Assembly: GCF_900249755.1 (NCBI RefSeq)
Contig: NZ_LT976853.1
Span: 1,156,580-1,206,608 of the forward strand
Direction: 5' to 3'
Origin: Cupriavidus taiwanensis
GTDB lineage: Bacteria > Pseudomonadota > Gammaproteobacteria > Burkholderiales > Burkholderiaceae
Length of the DNA: 50,029 nt
In this document: one piece after another, positions 20,831 to 31,656 of the stretch
Layout: each line of letters opens with the position of its first letter
Position numbering within the stretch: the stretch's first letter is position 1
Made by a program: the position numbers and the translations under genes
Notes under the pieces: model-generated
Seen by the model: the letters and a program-made list of their open reading frames with translations, nothing else
Database searches by the model: none
What the model was told of the DNA's origin: nothing

Positions 20831-21318
20831 GCACCGCTCTTGGGATCGAACAGCACCGGCCACGCCTGCTCGTAGATGCCGGGCGTGCAGTACTTCTCGC
20901 AGCGGTTATGCGCCAGCGTGACGCGGCGCGGGTCCTGCCACACCAGCAGCTTGCACTGGCTGCCGTCGATTGCCTGCAGCTCGATGTGCGGGGTCGCGCG
21001 AACCTGGCGGAACTGCACCAGGTTGAATTCGCAACTGCCGCGCCGCGATACCCACAGCTTCCATTTCAGCGCGCGCACCTCGTTGGCGGTAACGTCCATC
21101 AGCGCGTCTTCACGGAAGCCGTCTTCCTCGGTGCGCTTGCAGGCTGCGGCAATGTTGATGGCCTTGGGCGCGATCGGCGTGGCGCGCTCCTTCGGCGCCT
21201 CGGGGACTTGCACCTTGGCTTCGGGCGGCGGCGGCGCGCGCCTGGCGACCGGCAATGGCGCGCACGCCACCGACAACAGGAGGGCCAGCACACAGGCCCC
21301 ATGGTTCGTGGCGTTCAT
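20812..21318 (-). CDS. Exported hypothetical protein, cysteine-containing
   Basis: 168 residues with a hydrophobic leader (GACVLALLLSVACAPLPVA). The SVAC segment looks like a weak lipobox with lipid attachment at Cys19. A proline-rich linker (APPPPEAKVQVPEAPKERA) follows, then a globular part with five further cysteines (AAACKRTEED, RRGSCEFNLVQF, GSQCKLLVW, NRCEKYCTPG) and a final one near the C-terminus, suggesting disulfides in the periplasm. No family is recognised. The last few codons lie within a decamer tandem repeat. Confidence 0.65.
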   Translation of the reverse strand: MNATNHGACVLALLLSVACAPLPVARRAPPPPEAKVQVPEAPKERATPIAPKAINIAAACKRTEEDGFREDALMDVTANEVRALKWKLWVSRRGSCEFNLVQFRQVRATPHIELQAIDGSQCKLLVWQDPRRVTLAHNRCEKYCTPGIYEQAWPVLFDPKSGACAEVR

Positions 21319-21610
21319 GCCGGACTCCTTGCTTGCCGACCGGCAGTGCCGCAGCGGAACAGCTCGCGCGGACAGCCGGTTGCGGCCTCCGTGCGAAGGC
21401 CGCTGACTACCTTCGTTTAGTTATAGCGGATGGCAAACAGAAGTGGGCTAGGGCCATTCCCGAGTCCAGAAGGGCGCGTGTGCCAGGCATCGGACAGGCC
21501 CGTCCATGCATCGCGGTTACGTTCGCAGTTACGTAATTAAACAGCTTGAAACACTGCCATGCGCGCGCGCGTGTTAGCCTCGCCCCAACCTGTTCCTGCC
21601 CCGCTCCGTC
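21319..21610. other. Divergent intergenic region
   Basis: About 290 bases between two exported-protein genes on opposite strands. The stretch 21410-21450 and the stretch 21515-21560 (TTACGTAATTAAACAGC) are the AT-rich parts and probably contain the promoters. No hexamer pair at ideal spacing was assigned and no ORF was found. Confidence 0.4.
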
Positions 21611-21937
21611 ATGAAGCCCCGCCTCCTGGTATCCCTCGTGGTCCTGCCCGTGCTGCTCGGCACCTTCTGCGCCACCGCCCATGCCGATGACGACTGGGAC
21701 GACGATGACTACCACCATGCGCGCCACTATGGCCGCTATCACAAGGGCGGCGACTACAAGGAAGAGTTCTGGGTCGGCAACTGCAAGATCAAGCGCAAGT
21801 GGAAGGACAACGGCGAGTACAAGGAAGAGCGCAAGTGCAAGGACCGCCCGGTCGTGTACCAGCCGCCGCCCCCGCCGGTGTATTACCAGCCCGAGCCCGC
21901 GCTGGTCATCAGCCCGCACGTGGTGATCCGGCCGTAA
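21611..21937 (+). CDS. Small exported hypothetical protein, Asp/His-rich
   Basis: 108 residues. A Sec signal peptide (LLVSLVVLPVLLGTFCATAHA) is cleaved near residue 25. The mature N-terminus is an acidic/histidine stretch (DDDWDDDDYHHARHYGRYHK), followed by a charged central part with two cysteines (NCKIKRKWKDNG, ERKCKDRP). A proline/tyrosine tail (YQPPPPPVYYQPEPA) follows. The Asp/His stretch could bind divalent metal; that is inferred from composition. A terminator hairpin follows directly. No family recognised. Confidence 0.65.
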   Translation: MKPRLLVSLVVLPVLLGTFCATAHADDDWDDDDYHHARHYGRYHKGGDYKEEFWVGNCKIKRKWKDNGEYKEERKCKDRPVVYQPPPPPVYYQPEPALVISPHVVIRP

Positions 21938-21943
21938 AGCGAA

Positions 21944-21967
21944 ACAGCCCGCCTGTTGGCGGGCTGT
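21944..21967. terminator. Hairpin between the exported protein gene and rng
   Basis: ACAGCCCGCC and GGCGGGCTGT form a perfect 10-bp stem with a TGTT loop, seven bases after the plus-strand stop and 43 bases from the convergent rng stop. No long U-run follows on either strand, so termination is likely but not textbook. Confidence 0.6.
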
Positions 21968-22009
21968 GCGGGCTGTCTTGCGCTGGTGCCGGCGGGCGCG
22001 CCGGCCGCT

Positions 22010-23476
<1,467 letters not shown>

Positions 23477-23595
23477 AGCGGGTGAAACGCGTCGCCGGTG
23501 GCCCGGCTCGGTGTACGGCCGGGCAAGCGGCGGAATTGAATAGGCCGGCGGGATGGGCCGGCGGGATCGGCCGGCGGGGTTCGCGGCCGCGCCGT

Positions 23596-24222
23596 TCAGA
23601 ACCGCAGGCGGGCCTGGCGAAGTAACGCGGCCGTCTCAAACAAGGGCAAGCCCATGATACCTGAATAGCTGCCTGCAATCCGCGCCACGAACTCGGCTGC
23701 GCGGCCCTGGATGCCGTAGGCGCCGGCCTTGCCGAGCGGCTCGCCGCTGGCGACATAGCGCTCGATCTCGGCGGGCTGCAGCGGGCGGAAGGTGACTTCC
23801 GAAACCGACAGCGCATGGCGCATGCCGGTGGCCGACACCACCGTCACCGCGGTCAGCACGCGGTGGGTGGTGCCCGCGAGTGCGCCCAGCATCGCCGCGG
23901 CATCGGCGCCGTCCACGGGTTTGCCGAGGATGCGGCCGCCGAGGCAGACCGTGGTGTCCGAGGTCAGCACCGGCGCATCCGGCAGCGCGCGGCGTTCGCG
24001 GCGGCGCAGCGCGGCTTCGGCCTTGAGCGCGCACACGCGCTGGACATAGTCGTCGGGGCTCTCGCCGGGCAGCACGGCTTCGAGCGCTTCGGCGTCTTCG
24101 TCGTCGTCGGCCAGCAGCAGTTCGTAGCGCACCCCGAGCTGGGTCAGCAGCTCGCGGCGGCGCGGGCTTTGCGAGGCGAGGTAGAGGTAGTCGTGCAGGG
24201 AGTCGTGCAGGGTGTCGGGCAT
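23596..24222 (-). CDS. maf: Maf-family nucleotide pyrophosphatase
   Basis: 208 residues. The Maf motif [19 protein letters not shown], the aspartate motif [18 protein letters not shown] and the C-terminal [19 protein letters not shown] are all present. Maf proteins hydrolyse dTTP, UTP or modified nucleotides such as m7GTP and help prevent their incorporation. The N-terminus carries a small duplicated string ([11 protein letters not shown]) that may make it slightly longer than its relatives. Transcribed with rlmH, 41 bases upstream. Confidence 0.93.
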   Translation of the reverse strand: MPDTLHDSLHDYLYLASQSPRRRELLTQLGVRYELLLADDDEDAEALEAVLPGESPDDYVQRVCALKAEAALRRRERRALPDAPVLTSDTTVCLGGRILGKPVDGADAAAMLGALAGTTHRVLTAVTVVSATGMRHALSVSEVTFRPLQPAEIERYVASGEPLGKAGAYGIQGRAAEFVARIAGSYSGIMGLPLFETAALLRQARLRF

Positions 24223-24263
24223 CGCGGCGGGGGCCTTCCGGCGACGGCCGGAAATCAGTGGAA

Positions 24264-24743
24264 TCAGGCCCGATGGTAGGGGTGGTTCTGCGTGACGGAC
24301 CACGCGCGGTACAGCTGCTCGGCCAGCAGCACGCGCACCATGCCGTGCGGCAGGGTCAGGCTGGACAGCCGGATCAGGGTGCTGGCGCGGGCCTTGAGCG
24401 CGGGATCGAGCCCGTCGGCGCCGCCGATCAGGAAGGCGACGTCGCCGCCCTCGCGCTGCCAGTCGCTCAGCTGCGCGGCGAGCTGCACCGTGGTGAAGTC
24501 GCGGCCGCGCTCGTCCAGGGCAACGATACGGCACTGCTTCGACAGGCCGGCCAGCACCGTCTCGATGCGCGCGGCCTCGCGCTGCATCACGGTGGCGGCG
24601 TTATTGCTGGACGAGCGGGTTTCGGGCTTGACCTCGCGCAGCTCGATGCGCAGCTCGGGCGGCATGCGCTTGGCATACTCGCTGAAGCCGGTTTCGATCC
24701 AGCCGGGCATCTTGTGGCCGACGGCGACGATCACCAGTTGCAT
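24264..24743 (-). CDS. rlmH: 23S rRNA (pseudouridine1915-N3)-methyltransferase RlmH
   Basis: 159 residues of the SPOUT class (usual length ~155). Characteristic segments are [36 protein letters not shown], the glycine loop [13 protein letters not shown] and the C-terminal [17 protein letters not shown], which makes the SAM/substrate site. It methylates pseudouridine 1915 in helix 69 of 23S rRNA on the 70S ribosome. It sits between rsfS and maf, as in other proteobacteria where ribosome-silencing and RlmH genes are adjacent. Confidence 0.97.
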   Translation of the reverse strand: MQLVIVAVGHKMPGWIETGFSEYAKRMPPELRIELREVKPETRSSSNNAATVMQREAARIETVLAGLSKQCRIVALDERGRDFTTVQLAAQLSDWQREGGDVAFLIGGADGLDPALKARASTLIRLSSLTLPHGMVRVLLAEQLYRAWSVTQNHPYHRA

Positions 24744-24805
24744 GGGTCAGGCGATGCGGGGTTGCGGCGCGGCCGCCGGACTCGCCGATCGGCCGCGCAC
24801 CGGAC

Positions 24806-25555
24806 TCAGGCCGAGCGGGTGGTGCGCTTGCGCGCGGCCGGCGCGGCCGCGGCTGTCTTGGCAGGCGCCTTCCTGGCGGGGGCCTTCTTTGCTGCGGTCT
24901 TGGTGGCAGTCTTGGTCGCGGTCTTGCGCGCGGTGGTGCCGGCGGCGGTCTTGCGCGGCGCGGCGGCGCGGGTGCCGGCGGTCTTGCTGGCCGCGGTCTT
25001 GGTGGCAGCCTTGCGCGCCGGCTTGCGGATGGTGGCGATGGCGTCCGCGTCGGTGTCCTCATGGCCCATCGGCGGCGACGGTTCCTTCATCCCTTCGGGC
25101 AGGCGGGCCAGCGCCGGACGCAGGTTGCTGGCGCGGCGCACGGTGCGCACCGGGGCCTCGTCCTCGTCTTCGTCCATCGGCTCGCTGGCCTTGGCCAGGC
25201 CTCGGCCGCCGGCGGCCAGCTTCATCCGCACCGGCTTGTCGCCCCAGATCTCTTCCAGGTTGTAGTACAGGCGCAGTTGCGGCTGCAGGATGTGGACCAC
25301 GGCATCGCCGCAGTCGACCAGCACCCATTCGCCGGTTTCCAGGCCCTCGACCGCGACGATATGGCCGCCCGCTTCCTTCACCGTATCCCGCACCGATGCT
25401 GCCAGCGCCTTGGTCTGCCGGTTGGATGTGCCGCTGGCAATCACCACCCGGTCGAACAGTTCCGTCAGGTGGCTGGTGTCGTACACCTTGATGTCCTGCG
25501 CTTTGACATCCTCGAGGCCGTCGACGATGGCGCGTTGCAGTTTACGAATATCCAT
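24806..25555 (-). CDS. rsfS: Ribosome silencing factor RsfS with Lys/Ala-rich tail
   Basis: 249 residues. Residues 1-~115 are the RsfS/Iojap domain (MDIRKLQRAIVDGLEDVKAQ, VVIASGTSNRQTKALA, EWVLVDCGDAVVHILQPQLR), which binds L14 and blocks subunit joining in starvation. The rest is unusual: an acidic patch near 126-133 (PMDEDEDE) and a 75-residue tail (~175-249) made mostly of Ala, Lys, Arg and Thr without acidic residues, like histone H1-type AlgP/PAKK tails. Typical RsfS is 105-130 residues. The ATG at 25555 starts the conserved domain. Upstream neighbour is nadD. Confidence 0.94.
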   Translation of the reverse strand: MDIRKLQRAIVDGLEDVKAQDIKVYDTSHLTELFDRVVIASGTSNRQTKALAASVRDTVKEAGGHIVAVEGLETGEWVLVDCGDAVVHILQPQLRLYYNLEEIWGDKPVRMKLAAGGRGLAKASEPMDEDEDEAPVRTVRRASNLRPALARLPEGMKEPSPPMGHEDTDADAIATIRKPARKAATKTAASKTAGTRAAAPRKTAAGTTARKTATKTATKTAAKKAPARKAPAKTAAAAPAARKRTTRSA

Positions 25556-25618
25556 GGGTGTCTTCTTGTTCAGCTCAGATCGGTTTGGGGGTGGGCGCCG
25601 GGATCGATGCAACCCTGG

Positions 25619-26353
25619 TCATGCCCTGGCCGGGGCGTTGCGGTACAGCCCGTGGCTGGCAATGTAGTGTGCCACGCCGGGCGGCAGTTGGTCATCTGCC
25701 GGCTGGCCGGCTGCCAGCCGCTGGCGCAGATGGGTGGAAGAGAGGTCGACGGCAAGCGTCTGGTCGATCCACATCCGGCCGGAGGGCGTGCATTGTATCA
25801 GGTGCGTGTCGGCCTGGCGCTCGGCCAGCGCGGCCAGCACCGGACCCTCCAGCGCCTCCAGCGCAAAGCGCGGCCGTGTCGCGGTGCACAAGTGCACGTG
25901 CGCGAACAGTTCCTGCCAGCCATGCCAAGTGTGCAGGCGCAGCAGCTGGTCGGCGCCCATCAGCCAGCACAGCGAGGCCGCGGGGCCGTATTCGGCGCGC
26001 AGCTGGCGCACCGTGTCGATGGTGTAGCTGGGGCCGGCGCGATCGACTTCCATGCGGCTGACGCGGACCCTGGCGCCGCTGTCGGCGAGCGCGGCGGCGG
26101 CCAGTTCGGTCATCGCCAGGCGGTCGGCGGCCGGGGTCACGTCGTCGCCCTTCTGCCAGGACTGGCCGGTGGGAATCCACACCAGCTCGTCCAGGCCCAG
26201 ATGGTCGATGCACAGCCGCGCCAGCGCCAGGTGGCCGACGTGGGGCGGATCGAAGGTGCCGCCCAGGATACCCAGGCGGTAGGGGCGGGCGGCAGCGGGT
26301 TGCGATGAGGCGCCCGCGGCGGCGGGGGTGCTGGGGTGCGGGGGATGGGCCAT
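25619..26353 (-). CDS. nadD: Nicotinate-nucleotide adenylyltransferase
   Basis: 244 residues. The nucleotidyltransferase motif GILGGTFDPPHVGHLALARL (around residue 30) has the catalytic (H/T)xGH. The C-terminal ISSTxxR-type motif appears as DLSSTHLRQRLAAG. NadD adenylates nicotinate mononucleotide to deamido-NAD in the NAD pathway. About 25 low-complexity residues (Pro/Ala) precede the conserved start, so a downstream start is possible though none is obvious. It overlaps no neighbour; hemF ends 10 bases upstream, implying co-transcription. Confidence 0.94.
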   Translation of the reverse strand: MAHPPHPSTPAAAGASSQPAAARPYRLGILGGTFDPPHVGHLALARLCIDHLGLDELVWIPTGQSWQKGDDVTPAADRLAMTELAAAALADSGARVRVSRMEVDRAGPSYTIDTVRQLRAEYGPAASLCWLMGADQLLRLHTWHGWQELFAHVHLCTATRPRFALEALEGPVLAALAERQADTHLIQCTPSGRMWIDQTLAVDLSSTHLRQRLAAGQPADDQLPPGVAHYIASHGLYRNAPARA

Positions 26354-26363
26354 GGATCAGCCG

Positions 26364-27275
26364 TCAGGCCCAGTCGCGCGCCGGCAGGAAGTCGGTGTAC
26401 AGCGCCGCTTCGGCGCTGCCCGGTTCCGGCTGCCAGTCATAGCGCCAGGCCGCCAGCGGCGGCATTGACATCAGGATGGATTCGGTGCGTCCGCCCGACT
26501 GCAGGCCGAACAGCGTGCCGCGGTCGAACACCAGGTTGAATTCGACATAGCGCCCGCGCCGGTAGGCCTGGAAAGCGCGCTCGCGCTCGCCGTAGGGCGT
26601 GTCCTTGCGCGCCTGCAGGATCGGCAGGTAGCCATCGAGGAAGGCGTTGCCGACCGCTTGCATCATGGCGAAGCTGCGCTCGAAGCCCAGCGCCGAGAAG
26701 TCGTCGAAGAAGATGCCGCCGACGCCGCGCGCCTCGTTGCGGTGCTTCAGGAAGAAATACTCGTCGCACCACTGCTTGAAGCGCGGATACAGGTCGTCGC
26801 CGAACGGCGCCAGCGCCTGCCGGCAGGTGCGGTGGAAGTGGGTGCAGTCGTCGGCGTTGCCATAGTAGGGCGTCAGGTCCATGCCGCCCCCGAACCACCA
26901 GACCGGTTCCGCGCCCGGCTTCAGCGCCAGGAAGCAGCGCACGTTCATATGCACCGTGGGCACGTAGGGGTTGCGCGGATGGAACACCAGCGACACGCCC
27001 ATGGCCTCGAAGCTGCGCCCCGCCAGTTCCGGACGGCTGGCCGTGGCCGATGGCGGCAGGGTGTCGCCGCTGACGTGCGAGAAGCCCACGCCGGCGCGCT
27101 CCATCACCGCGCCGCCTTCCAGGATGCGGGTGCGGCCGCTGCCGCGCAGGCGTTCGGTGGGCGCTTTGTCCCAGGCGTCGGTCAGGAACGGCTGGCCGTC
27201 GATGGCACCGATGGCATCGGTGATGCGGTCTTGCAGACCGAGCAGATAGGCACGGACTGCCTGGGAATCGATCAT
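26364..27275 (-). CDS. hemF: Oxygen-dependent coproporphyrinogen III oxidase
   Basis: 303 residues, the normal HemF length. Diagnostic stretches include [59 protein letters not shown] and the C-terminal [20 protein letters not shown]. It carries out the oxygen-dependent decarboxylation of coproporphyrinogen III to protoporphyrinogen IX in heme synthesis, fitting an aerobic lifestyle. Lies between purD and nadD on the same strand. Confidence 0.97.
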   Translation of the reverse strand: MIDSQAVRAYLLGLQDRITDAIGAIDGQPFLTDAWDKAPTERLRGSGRTRILEGGAVMERAGVGFSHVSGDTLPPSATASRPELAGRSFEAMGVSLVFHPRNPYVPTVHMNVRCFLALKPGAEPVWWFGGGMDLTPYYGNADDCTHFHRTCRQALAPFGDDLYPRFKQWCDEYFFLKHRNEARGVGGIFFDDFSALGFERSFAMMQAVGNAFLDGYLPILQARKDTPYGERERAFQAYRRGRYVEFNLVFDRGTLFGLQSGGRTESILMSMPPLAAWRYDWQPEPGSAEAALYTDFLPARDWA

Positions 27276-27424
27276 GTTGGGCTGAATCGGATAAACCGAC
27301 GAATGGGCCGGCCGGATGGCAGTCCGGCAGCCCGTCGGCTGCCGGTTGCGTCACAGCATTGTCACGATTGTACCGGCTGGGCGGCGGGTTGGCCTCCAGG
27401 GCCTGCCGCGCCGCCGGCGGCCAG

Positions 27425-28693
27425 TCAGCGCTTGATGGCGCGGAAACCGATATCGGTCCGGTACTGCATGCCGTCGAAGCGGATCTGCTCGACCGCGGCA
27501 TAGGCGGCGCGCTGCGCGGCCTTGACCGTGTCGGCCAGGCCGACCACGCACAGCACGCGCCCGCCCGAGGTCAGCAGGGTGCCGTCCTTGAGCGTGGTGC
27601 CGGCGTGGAAGGTCACGCTGTCGTCGGTTTCGGCCGGGATGCCGGTGATGGCATCGCCCTTGCGGGGGCTGTCCGGGTAGCCGTGGGCGGCCATCACCAC
27701 GCCCAGCGCGGTGCGGCGGTCCCAGTCCAGCTCGATGCTGTCGAGCTTGCCGGAGACCGCGGCTTCCATCACGTCGACCAGGTCGGTCTTCAGGCGCGCC
27801 AGGATCGGCTGGGTTTCCGGGTCGCCCATGCGGCAGTTGAATTCCAGCGTCCTGGGGTTGCCGTCCTTGTCGATCATCAGGCCGGCGTACAGGAAGCCGG
27901 TGTACGGGATGCCGTCCTTTTCCATGCCGCGCACGGTCGGCAGGATGATCTCGCGCAGCGCGCGCGCGTGCAGCGCGGGCGTGACCACCGGCGCCGGCGA
28001 ATACGCGCCCATGCCGCCGGTGTTGGGGCCGGCGTCGGCGTCGAGCAGGCGCTTGTGGTCCTGGCTGGTGGCCAGCGCCAGCACGTTCTTGCCGTCGACC
28101 AGCACGATAAAGCTGGCTTCCTCGCCGTCCAGGAACTCTTCGATCACCACGCGCGCGCCGGCATCGCCCAGCTTGTTGTCGGCCAGCATCATGTCGACCG
28201 CCTGGTGCGCTTCTTCCAGCGTCATCGCCACCACCACGCCCTTGCCCGCGGCCAGGCCGTCGGCCTTGATCACGATCGGCGCGCCCTGCGCGTCGATGTA
28301 GGCGTGCGCGCCGGCGGCGTCGGCAAAGGTCTGGTAGGCGGCGGTGGGAATGCCGTGGCGCTGCATGAACGCCTTGGCGAAGTCCTTGGACGACTCCAGC
28401 TGCGCGGCGGCCTGGGTGGGCCCGAAGATGCGCAGGCCCTTGGCGCGGAAGATATCGACGATGCCGGCGGCCAGCGGGGCCTCGGGGCCGACCACGGTGA
28501 AGGCCACGCCCTCGCGCTCGGCAAAGGCGGCGATGACCTCCGGATCGGTCAGCGGAACATTCTGCAGGCGCTTGTCGAGCGCGGTTCCGCCGTTGCCCGG
28601 CGCGACGTACACCACCTGCACCTTGGGCGACTGGGCCAATTTCCAGGCCAGCGCGTGTTCACGTCCACCCGAGCCGACAACCAATACTTTCAT
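27425..28693 (-). CDS. purD: Phosphoribosylamine-glycine ligase
   Basis: 422 residues of the ATP-grasp class. Motifs: [20 protein letters not shown] at the N-terminus, the ATP-grasp lid [32 protein letters not shown], and [19 protein letters not shown] with metal-binding Glu/Asn. It makes glycinamide ribonucleotide in purine synthesis. The ATG at 28693 is taken since the frame's extra ten residues upstream are not conserved. A terminator for the upstream yebC gene lies directly before it. Confidence 0.97.
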   Translation of the reverse strand: MKVLVVGSGGREHALAWKLAQSPKVQVVYVAPGNGGTALDKRLQNVPLTDPEVIAAFAEREGVAFTVVGPEAPLAAGIVDIFRAKGLRIFGPTQAAAQLESSKDFAKAFMQRHGIPTAAYQTFADAAGAHAYIDAQGAPIVIKADGLAAGKGVVVAMTLEEAHQAVDMMLADNKLGDAGARVVIEEFLDGEEASFIVLVDGKNVLALATSQDHKRLLDADAGPNTGGMGAYSPAPVVTPALHARALREIILPTVRGMEKDGIPYTGFLYAGLMIDKDGNPRTLEFNCRMGDPETQPILARLKTDLVDVMEAAVSGKLDSIELDWDRRTALGVVMAAHGYPDSPRKGDAITGIPAETDDSVTFHAGTTLKDGTLLTSGGRVLCVVGLADTVKAAQRAAYAAVEQIRFDGMQYRTDIGFRAIKR

Positions 28694-28721
28694 GATCCAC
28701 TGCCAGAAAAGAAACGCATGC

Positions 28722-28761
28722 AAAAAGGCGGCAGCTGGGTCTTGTTGGCCGGGCTGCCGCC
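28722..28761 (-). terminator. Intrinsic terminator after yebC
   Basis: On the minus strand, GGCGGCAGC and GCTGCCGCC pair across a 17-base loop and are followed by TTTTT (plus-strand A-run at 28722-28726). It lies 22 bases after the yebC stop and 29 bases before the purD start, so purD probably depends on its own promoter or on readthrough. Confidence 0.8.
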
Positions 28762-28782
28762 GAGGAGGAGCTTGTTACCGTT

Positions 28783-29508
28783 TTAGTCTTCGATCACCGC
28801 GTTGGTGAAGACTTCCTGCACGTCGTCCAGGTTTTCCAGGGCGTCGAGCAGCTTCTGCATCTTGGCCGCGTCGTCGCCGCTGAAGCTGACTTCGTTCTGC
28901 GGCTTCATTACCACGTCGGCCACTTCGGCCTTGAAGCCGGCGGCTTCCAGCGCCGCCTTGACCGCGGAAAAATCGTTGGGCGGGCAGGTGACTTCGATCG
29001 AGCCGTCGTCGTTGGTGACGATATCGTCGGCGCCGGCTTCCAGCGCGGCTTCCATCAGCTTGTCTTCCGGCGTGCCGGGGGCAAACAGGAACTGGCCGCA
29101 GTGGGTGAACATGAACGCCACCGAACCCTCGGTGCCCATGTTGCCGCCGTGCTTGGAGAACGCGTGGCGCACTTCGGCGACGGTGCGGGTGCGATTGTCG
29201 GTCAGGCAGTCGACGATGATCGCGGCGCCGCTCAGGCCGTAGCCTTCGTAGCGGATTTCCTCGTAGTTCACGCCTTCCAGGCCACCCACGCCGCGCTGGA
29301 TCGCGCGCTGGATGTTGTCCTTGGGCATGTTGGCGTCCATGGCCTTGTCCATCGACAGGCGCAGGCGCGGGTTGGAGTCGGGATCACCGCCGCCGAGCTT
29401 GGCGGCCACGGTGATTTCCTTGATCAGGCGGGTCCAGATCTTGCCGCGCTTGGCGTCTGCGGCGGCTTTCTTGTGTTTGATATTGGCCCATTTCGAGTGA
29501 CCGGCCAT
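28783..29508 (-). CDS. YebC/PmpR family DNA-binding protein
   Basis: 241 residues matching YebC over its length: [20 protein letters not shown], the [20 protein letters not shown] stretch, the [14 protein letters not shown] motif and the [20 protein letters not shown] strand. Members act as transcriptional regulators (PmpR) or, as recently recognised for some, as translation factors for polyproline stalls. A specific role cannot be chosen from sequence. First gene of the minus-strand housekeeping block. Confidence 0.95.
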   Translation of the reverse strand: MAGHSKWANIKHKKAAADAKRGKIWTRLIKEITVAAKLGGGDPDSNPRLRLSMDKAMDANMPKDNIQRAIQRGVGGLEGVNYEEIRYEGYGLSGAAIIVDCLTDNRTRTVAEVRHAFSKHGGNMGTEGSVAFMFTHCGQFLFAPGTPEDKLMEAALEAGADDIVTNDDGSIEVTCPPNDFSAVKAALEAAGFKAEVADVVMKPQNEVSFSGDDAAKMQKLLDALENLDDVQEVFTNAVIED

Positions 29509-29760
29509 GATTCTCTCCGAAGCGGAATGCGGTGATCTGCGGTGATGTTGTGCGGGGTCGCCAGGCGCGCCGCGGCCGTATCGGCAAGGCGGGCGGGCAG
29601 CGCGCGCCAGGTGACGGATGTGCCTTGCGGCTGGCTATAATCAGCCCAGGATTTTATCACGCGGGCCTGCCGGCGCCGCCCTGACCCGACCGATCCTCAA
29701 TTGACCCCCGATCGACCCCCGCTCGATCCCCAAGCGACCCTCACGGAACCCACAAACATC

Positions 29761-31287
29761 ATGGCCGACCCCATCCTCATCGCCAAGAATGCCGAACATG
29801 AACTGGTGCTGCTGCCGCAGATGGGCAACCGGCACGGCTTGATCACCGGCGCCACCGGCACCGGCAAGACCGTCACGCTGCAGACCCTGGCGCAGGGGTT
29901 CTCGCGACTGGGGGTGCCGGTGTTCATGGCGGATGTCAAAGGTGACCTGACCGGCATTTCGCAGGCCGGCCAGCCGTCCGACAAGCTCAAGCAGCGCCTG
30001 GCCGACCTGAACCTGCCCGAGCCGGTCTGGGGCGGCTGCCCGACCACGCTGTGGGATGTGTTCGGCGAGAAGGGGCACCCGGTGCGCGCCACGGTCTCGC
30101 ACATGGGGCCGCTGCTGCTGTCGCGCATGCTCGAGCTGAACGACACGCAGCAGGGCGTGCTGAACCTGGTGTTCCGCATTGCCGACGCCAACGGCCTGCT
30201 GCTGCTCGACGCCAAGGACCTGCGCGCGATGCTGCAGTACGTCGGCGACAACGCCGGCCAGTTCACCACCGAATACGGCAATATCTCGGCCGCGTCGGTC
30301 GGCGCGATCCAGCGCGGGCTGATCGCGCTGGAATCGCAGGGCGGCGACGTCTTCTTCGGCGAGCCGATGCTGAATCTGCAAGATTTCATCCAGACCGACA
30401 AGGGCCAGGGCGTGGTCAATATCCTGGCCGCCGACAAGCTGATGAACGCGCCGCGCCTGTACGCGACCTTCCTGCTGTGGATGCTGTCCGAACTGTTCGA
30501 GAAGCTGCCCGAGGCCGGCGACCTGGACAAGCCCAAGCTGGTGTTCTTCTTCGACGAGGCTCACCTGCTGTTCAACGATGCGCCCAAGGCGCTGCTCGAC
30601 AAGATCGAGCAGGTGGTGCGCCTGGTGCGCTCCAAGGGCGTCGGCGTGTACTTCGTCACGCAGAACCCGATCGACATCCCCGACACCGTGCTGGGCCAGC
30701 TGGGCAACCGCGTGCAGCATGCGCTGCGCGCCTTCACCCCGCGCGACCAGAAGGCGGTCAAGGTGGCGGCCACCACCATGCGCGCCAACCCCAAGCTGGA
30801 CCTGGAAACCGCCATCGGCGAGCTGGGCGTGGGCGAGGCGCTGGTGTCGTTCCTCGACGCCAAGGGCACGCCCTGCGTGACCGAGCGCGCCTGGGTGCTG
30901 GCGCCCGGCAGCCGCATCGGCCCGGCCACGGAAGACGAGCGCAAGCAGCTGATCGCCAGCTCGCTGGTGGCGGGCACCTACGAGAAGACCGTCGACCGCG
31001 AGTCCGCCTATGAAAAGCTGCGCGGCAGCGTGCCGACGGTCGGCAATGGCAATGGCAAGGGCGCGGGCGGCGCGCCGGCGGGGCAGCCCGCAGGCGAGCA
31101 GGACAGCGGCTGGCTGGGCACGGCCGGCGAGATCTTCGGCACGCTGACCAAGGGCACCGGCAAGACCGGGCGCGGGGATTCGATCCTGGAATCGATGGCC
31201 AAGTCGGCGGCGCGCACGGTGGGGTCGCAGGTTGGGCGCGAGCTGATCCGGGGGGTGCTGGGGAGTTTGTTGGGGAAGAAGAAGTAA
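29761..31287 (+). CDS. HerA-like helicase/ATPase, DUF853 (YjgR) family
   Basis: 508 residues. Walker A GATGTGKT is at residues 30-37 and Walker B is in [13 protein letters not shown] (near 265). The [20 protein letters not shown] and [14 protein letters not shown] segments (here [20 protein letters not shown]) fit the DUF853/YjgR group of hexameric HerA/FtsK-type ATPases. The C-terminus has a Gly/Ala linker and a conserved tail ending in [14 protein letters not shown]. Its role is unknown; DNA translocation is presumed. The ATG at 29761 begins the conserved domain; a TTG 20 codons upstream lacks homology. Confidence 0.9.
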   Translation: MADPILIAKNAEHELVLLPQMGNRHGLITGATGTGKTVTLQTLAQGFSRLGVPVFMADVKGDLTGISQAGQPSDKLKQRLADLNLPEPVWGGCPTTLWDVFGEKGHPVRATVSHMGPLLLSRMLELNDTQQGVLNLVFRIADANGLLLLDAKDLRAMLQYVGDNAGQFTTEYGNISAASVGAIQRGLIALESQGGDVFFGEPMLNLQDFIQTDKGQGVVNILAADKLMNAPRLYATFLLWMLSELFEKLPEAGDLDKPKLVFFFDEAHLLFNDAPKALLDKIEQVVRLVRSKGVGVYFVTQNPIDIPDTVLGQLGNRVQHALRAFTPRDQKAVKVAATTMRANPKLDLETAIGELGVGEALVSFLDAKGTPCVTERAWVLAPGSRIGPATEDERKQLIASSLVAGTYEKTVDRESAYEKLRGSVPTVGNGNGKGAGGAPAGQPAGEQDSGWLGTAGEIFGTLTKGTGKTGRGDSILESMAKSAARTVGSQVGRELIRGVLGSLLGKKK

Positions 31288-31307
31288 AGGCAGCTCAAGC
31301 TTGCCCA

Positions 31308-31349
31308 CGGTGTACTCGCTCTCCCGCGCGCGGGAGAGCGAGTACACCG
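31308..31349. repeat. Perfect 42-bp palindrome between convergent genes
   Basis: The 21-base left half (31308-31328) is the exact reverse complement of the right half (31329-31349). The centre is CTCTCCCGCG/CGCGGGAGAG. It lies 21 bases after the ATPase gene stop and 16 bases before the convergent DUF3149 gene stop, where it could end transcription in both directions. No U-run follows, so it is not a classical terminator. Confidence 0.9.
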
Positions 31350-31364
31350 GCGGTTATTCATGGG

Positions 31365-31529
31365 TCAGTTCCGCTGCGCCGCGTCTCTGGTTTTCGCCGC
31401 TTCCCCATCCTCGCGCATCTTGCGCGCGAACATCCGGGCGAAGAACCAGCCCATGCCGATGATGAAGACGATCACGCCCAGGCTCATCAGCCCGGTGCTG
31501 GTACTGAACAGGATCTTGAAGGCTTCCAT
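31365..31529 (-). CDS. DUF3149 single-pass membrane peptide
   Basis: 54 residues: MEAFKILFSTSTGLMSLGVI, a transmembrane helix (IVFIIGMGWFFARMF) and a charged cytoplasmic tail (RKMREDGEAAKTRDAAQRN). This matches DUF3149, a short protein family of beta- and gammaproteobacteria with unknown function. A GGGAG ribosome site precedes the ATG at 31529, which is preferred over an ATG ten codons upstream. Confidence 0.8.
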   Translation of the reverse strand: MEAFKILFSTSTGLMSLGVIVFIIGMGWFFARMFARKMREDGEAAKTRDAAQRN

Positions 31530-31656
31530 GCGTGGCTCCCTGTATGTGGATGGCGGCACCTGGCGCGATTGCGCCGGCGCGTGCCGCCAGTGTAGGGAGC
31601 CGCTTCAGGCCGGCTATTGAGGCCGGTCAAGCGCCGGCCAGCCCGCCCTGGCGCCG

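Noticed and set aside
29690..29760. CGATC-rich repeats and a TTG start at 29701 before the HerA-like gene
   Set aside because: The repeats are short and imperfect, and the extra 20 residues have no conserved content; the ATG at 29761 begins the family domain.
31308..31349. Palindrome considered as an insertion sequence end or attachment site
   Set aside because: No transposase or integrase gene, no target duplication and no second copy with intervening genes; the core matches the REP-like hairpins instead.
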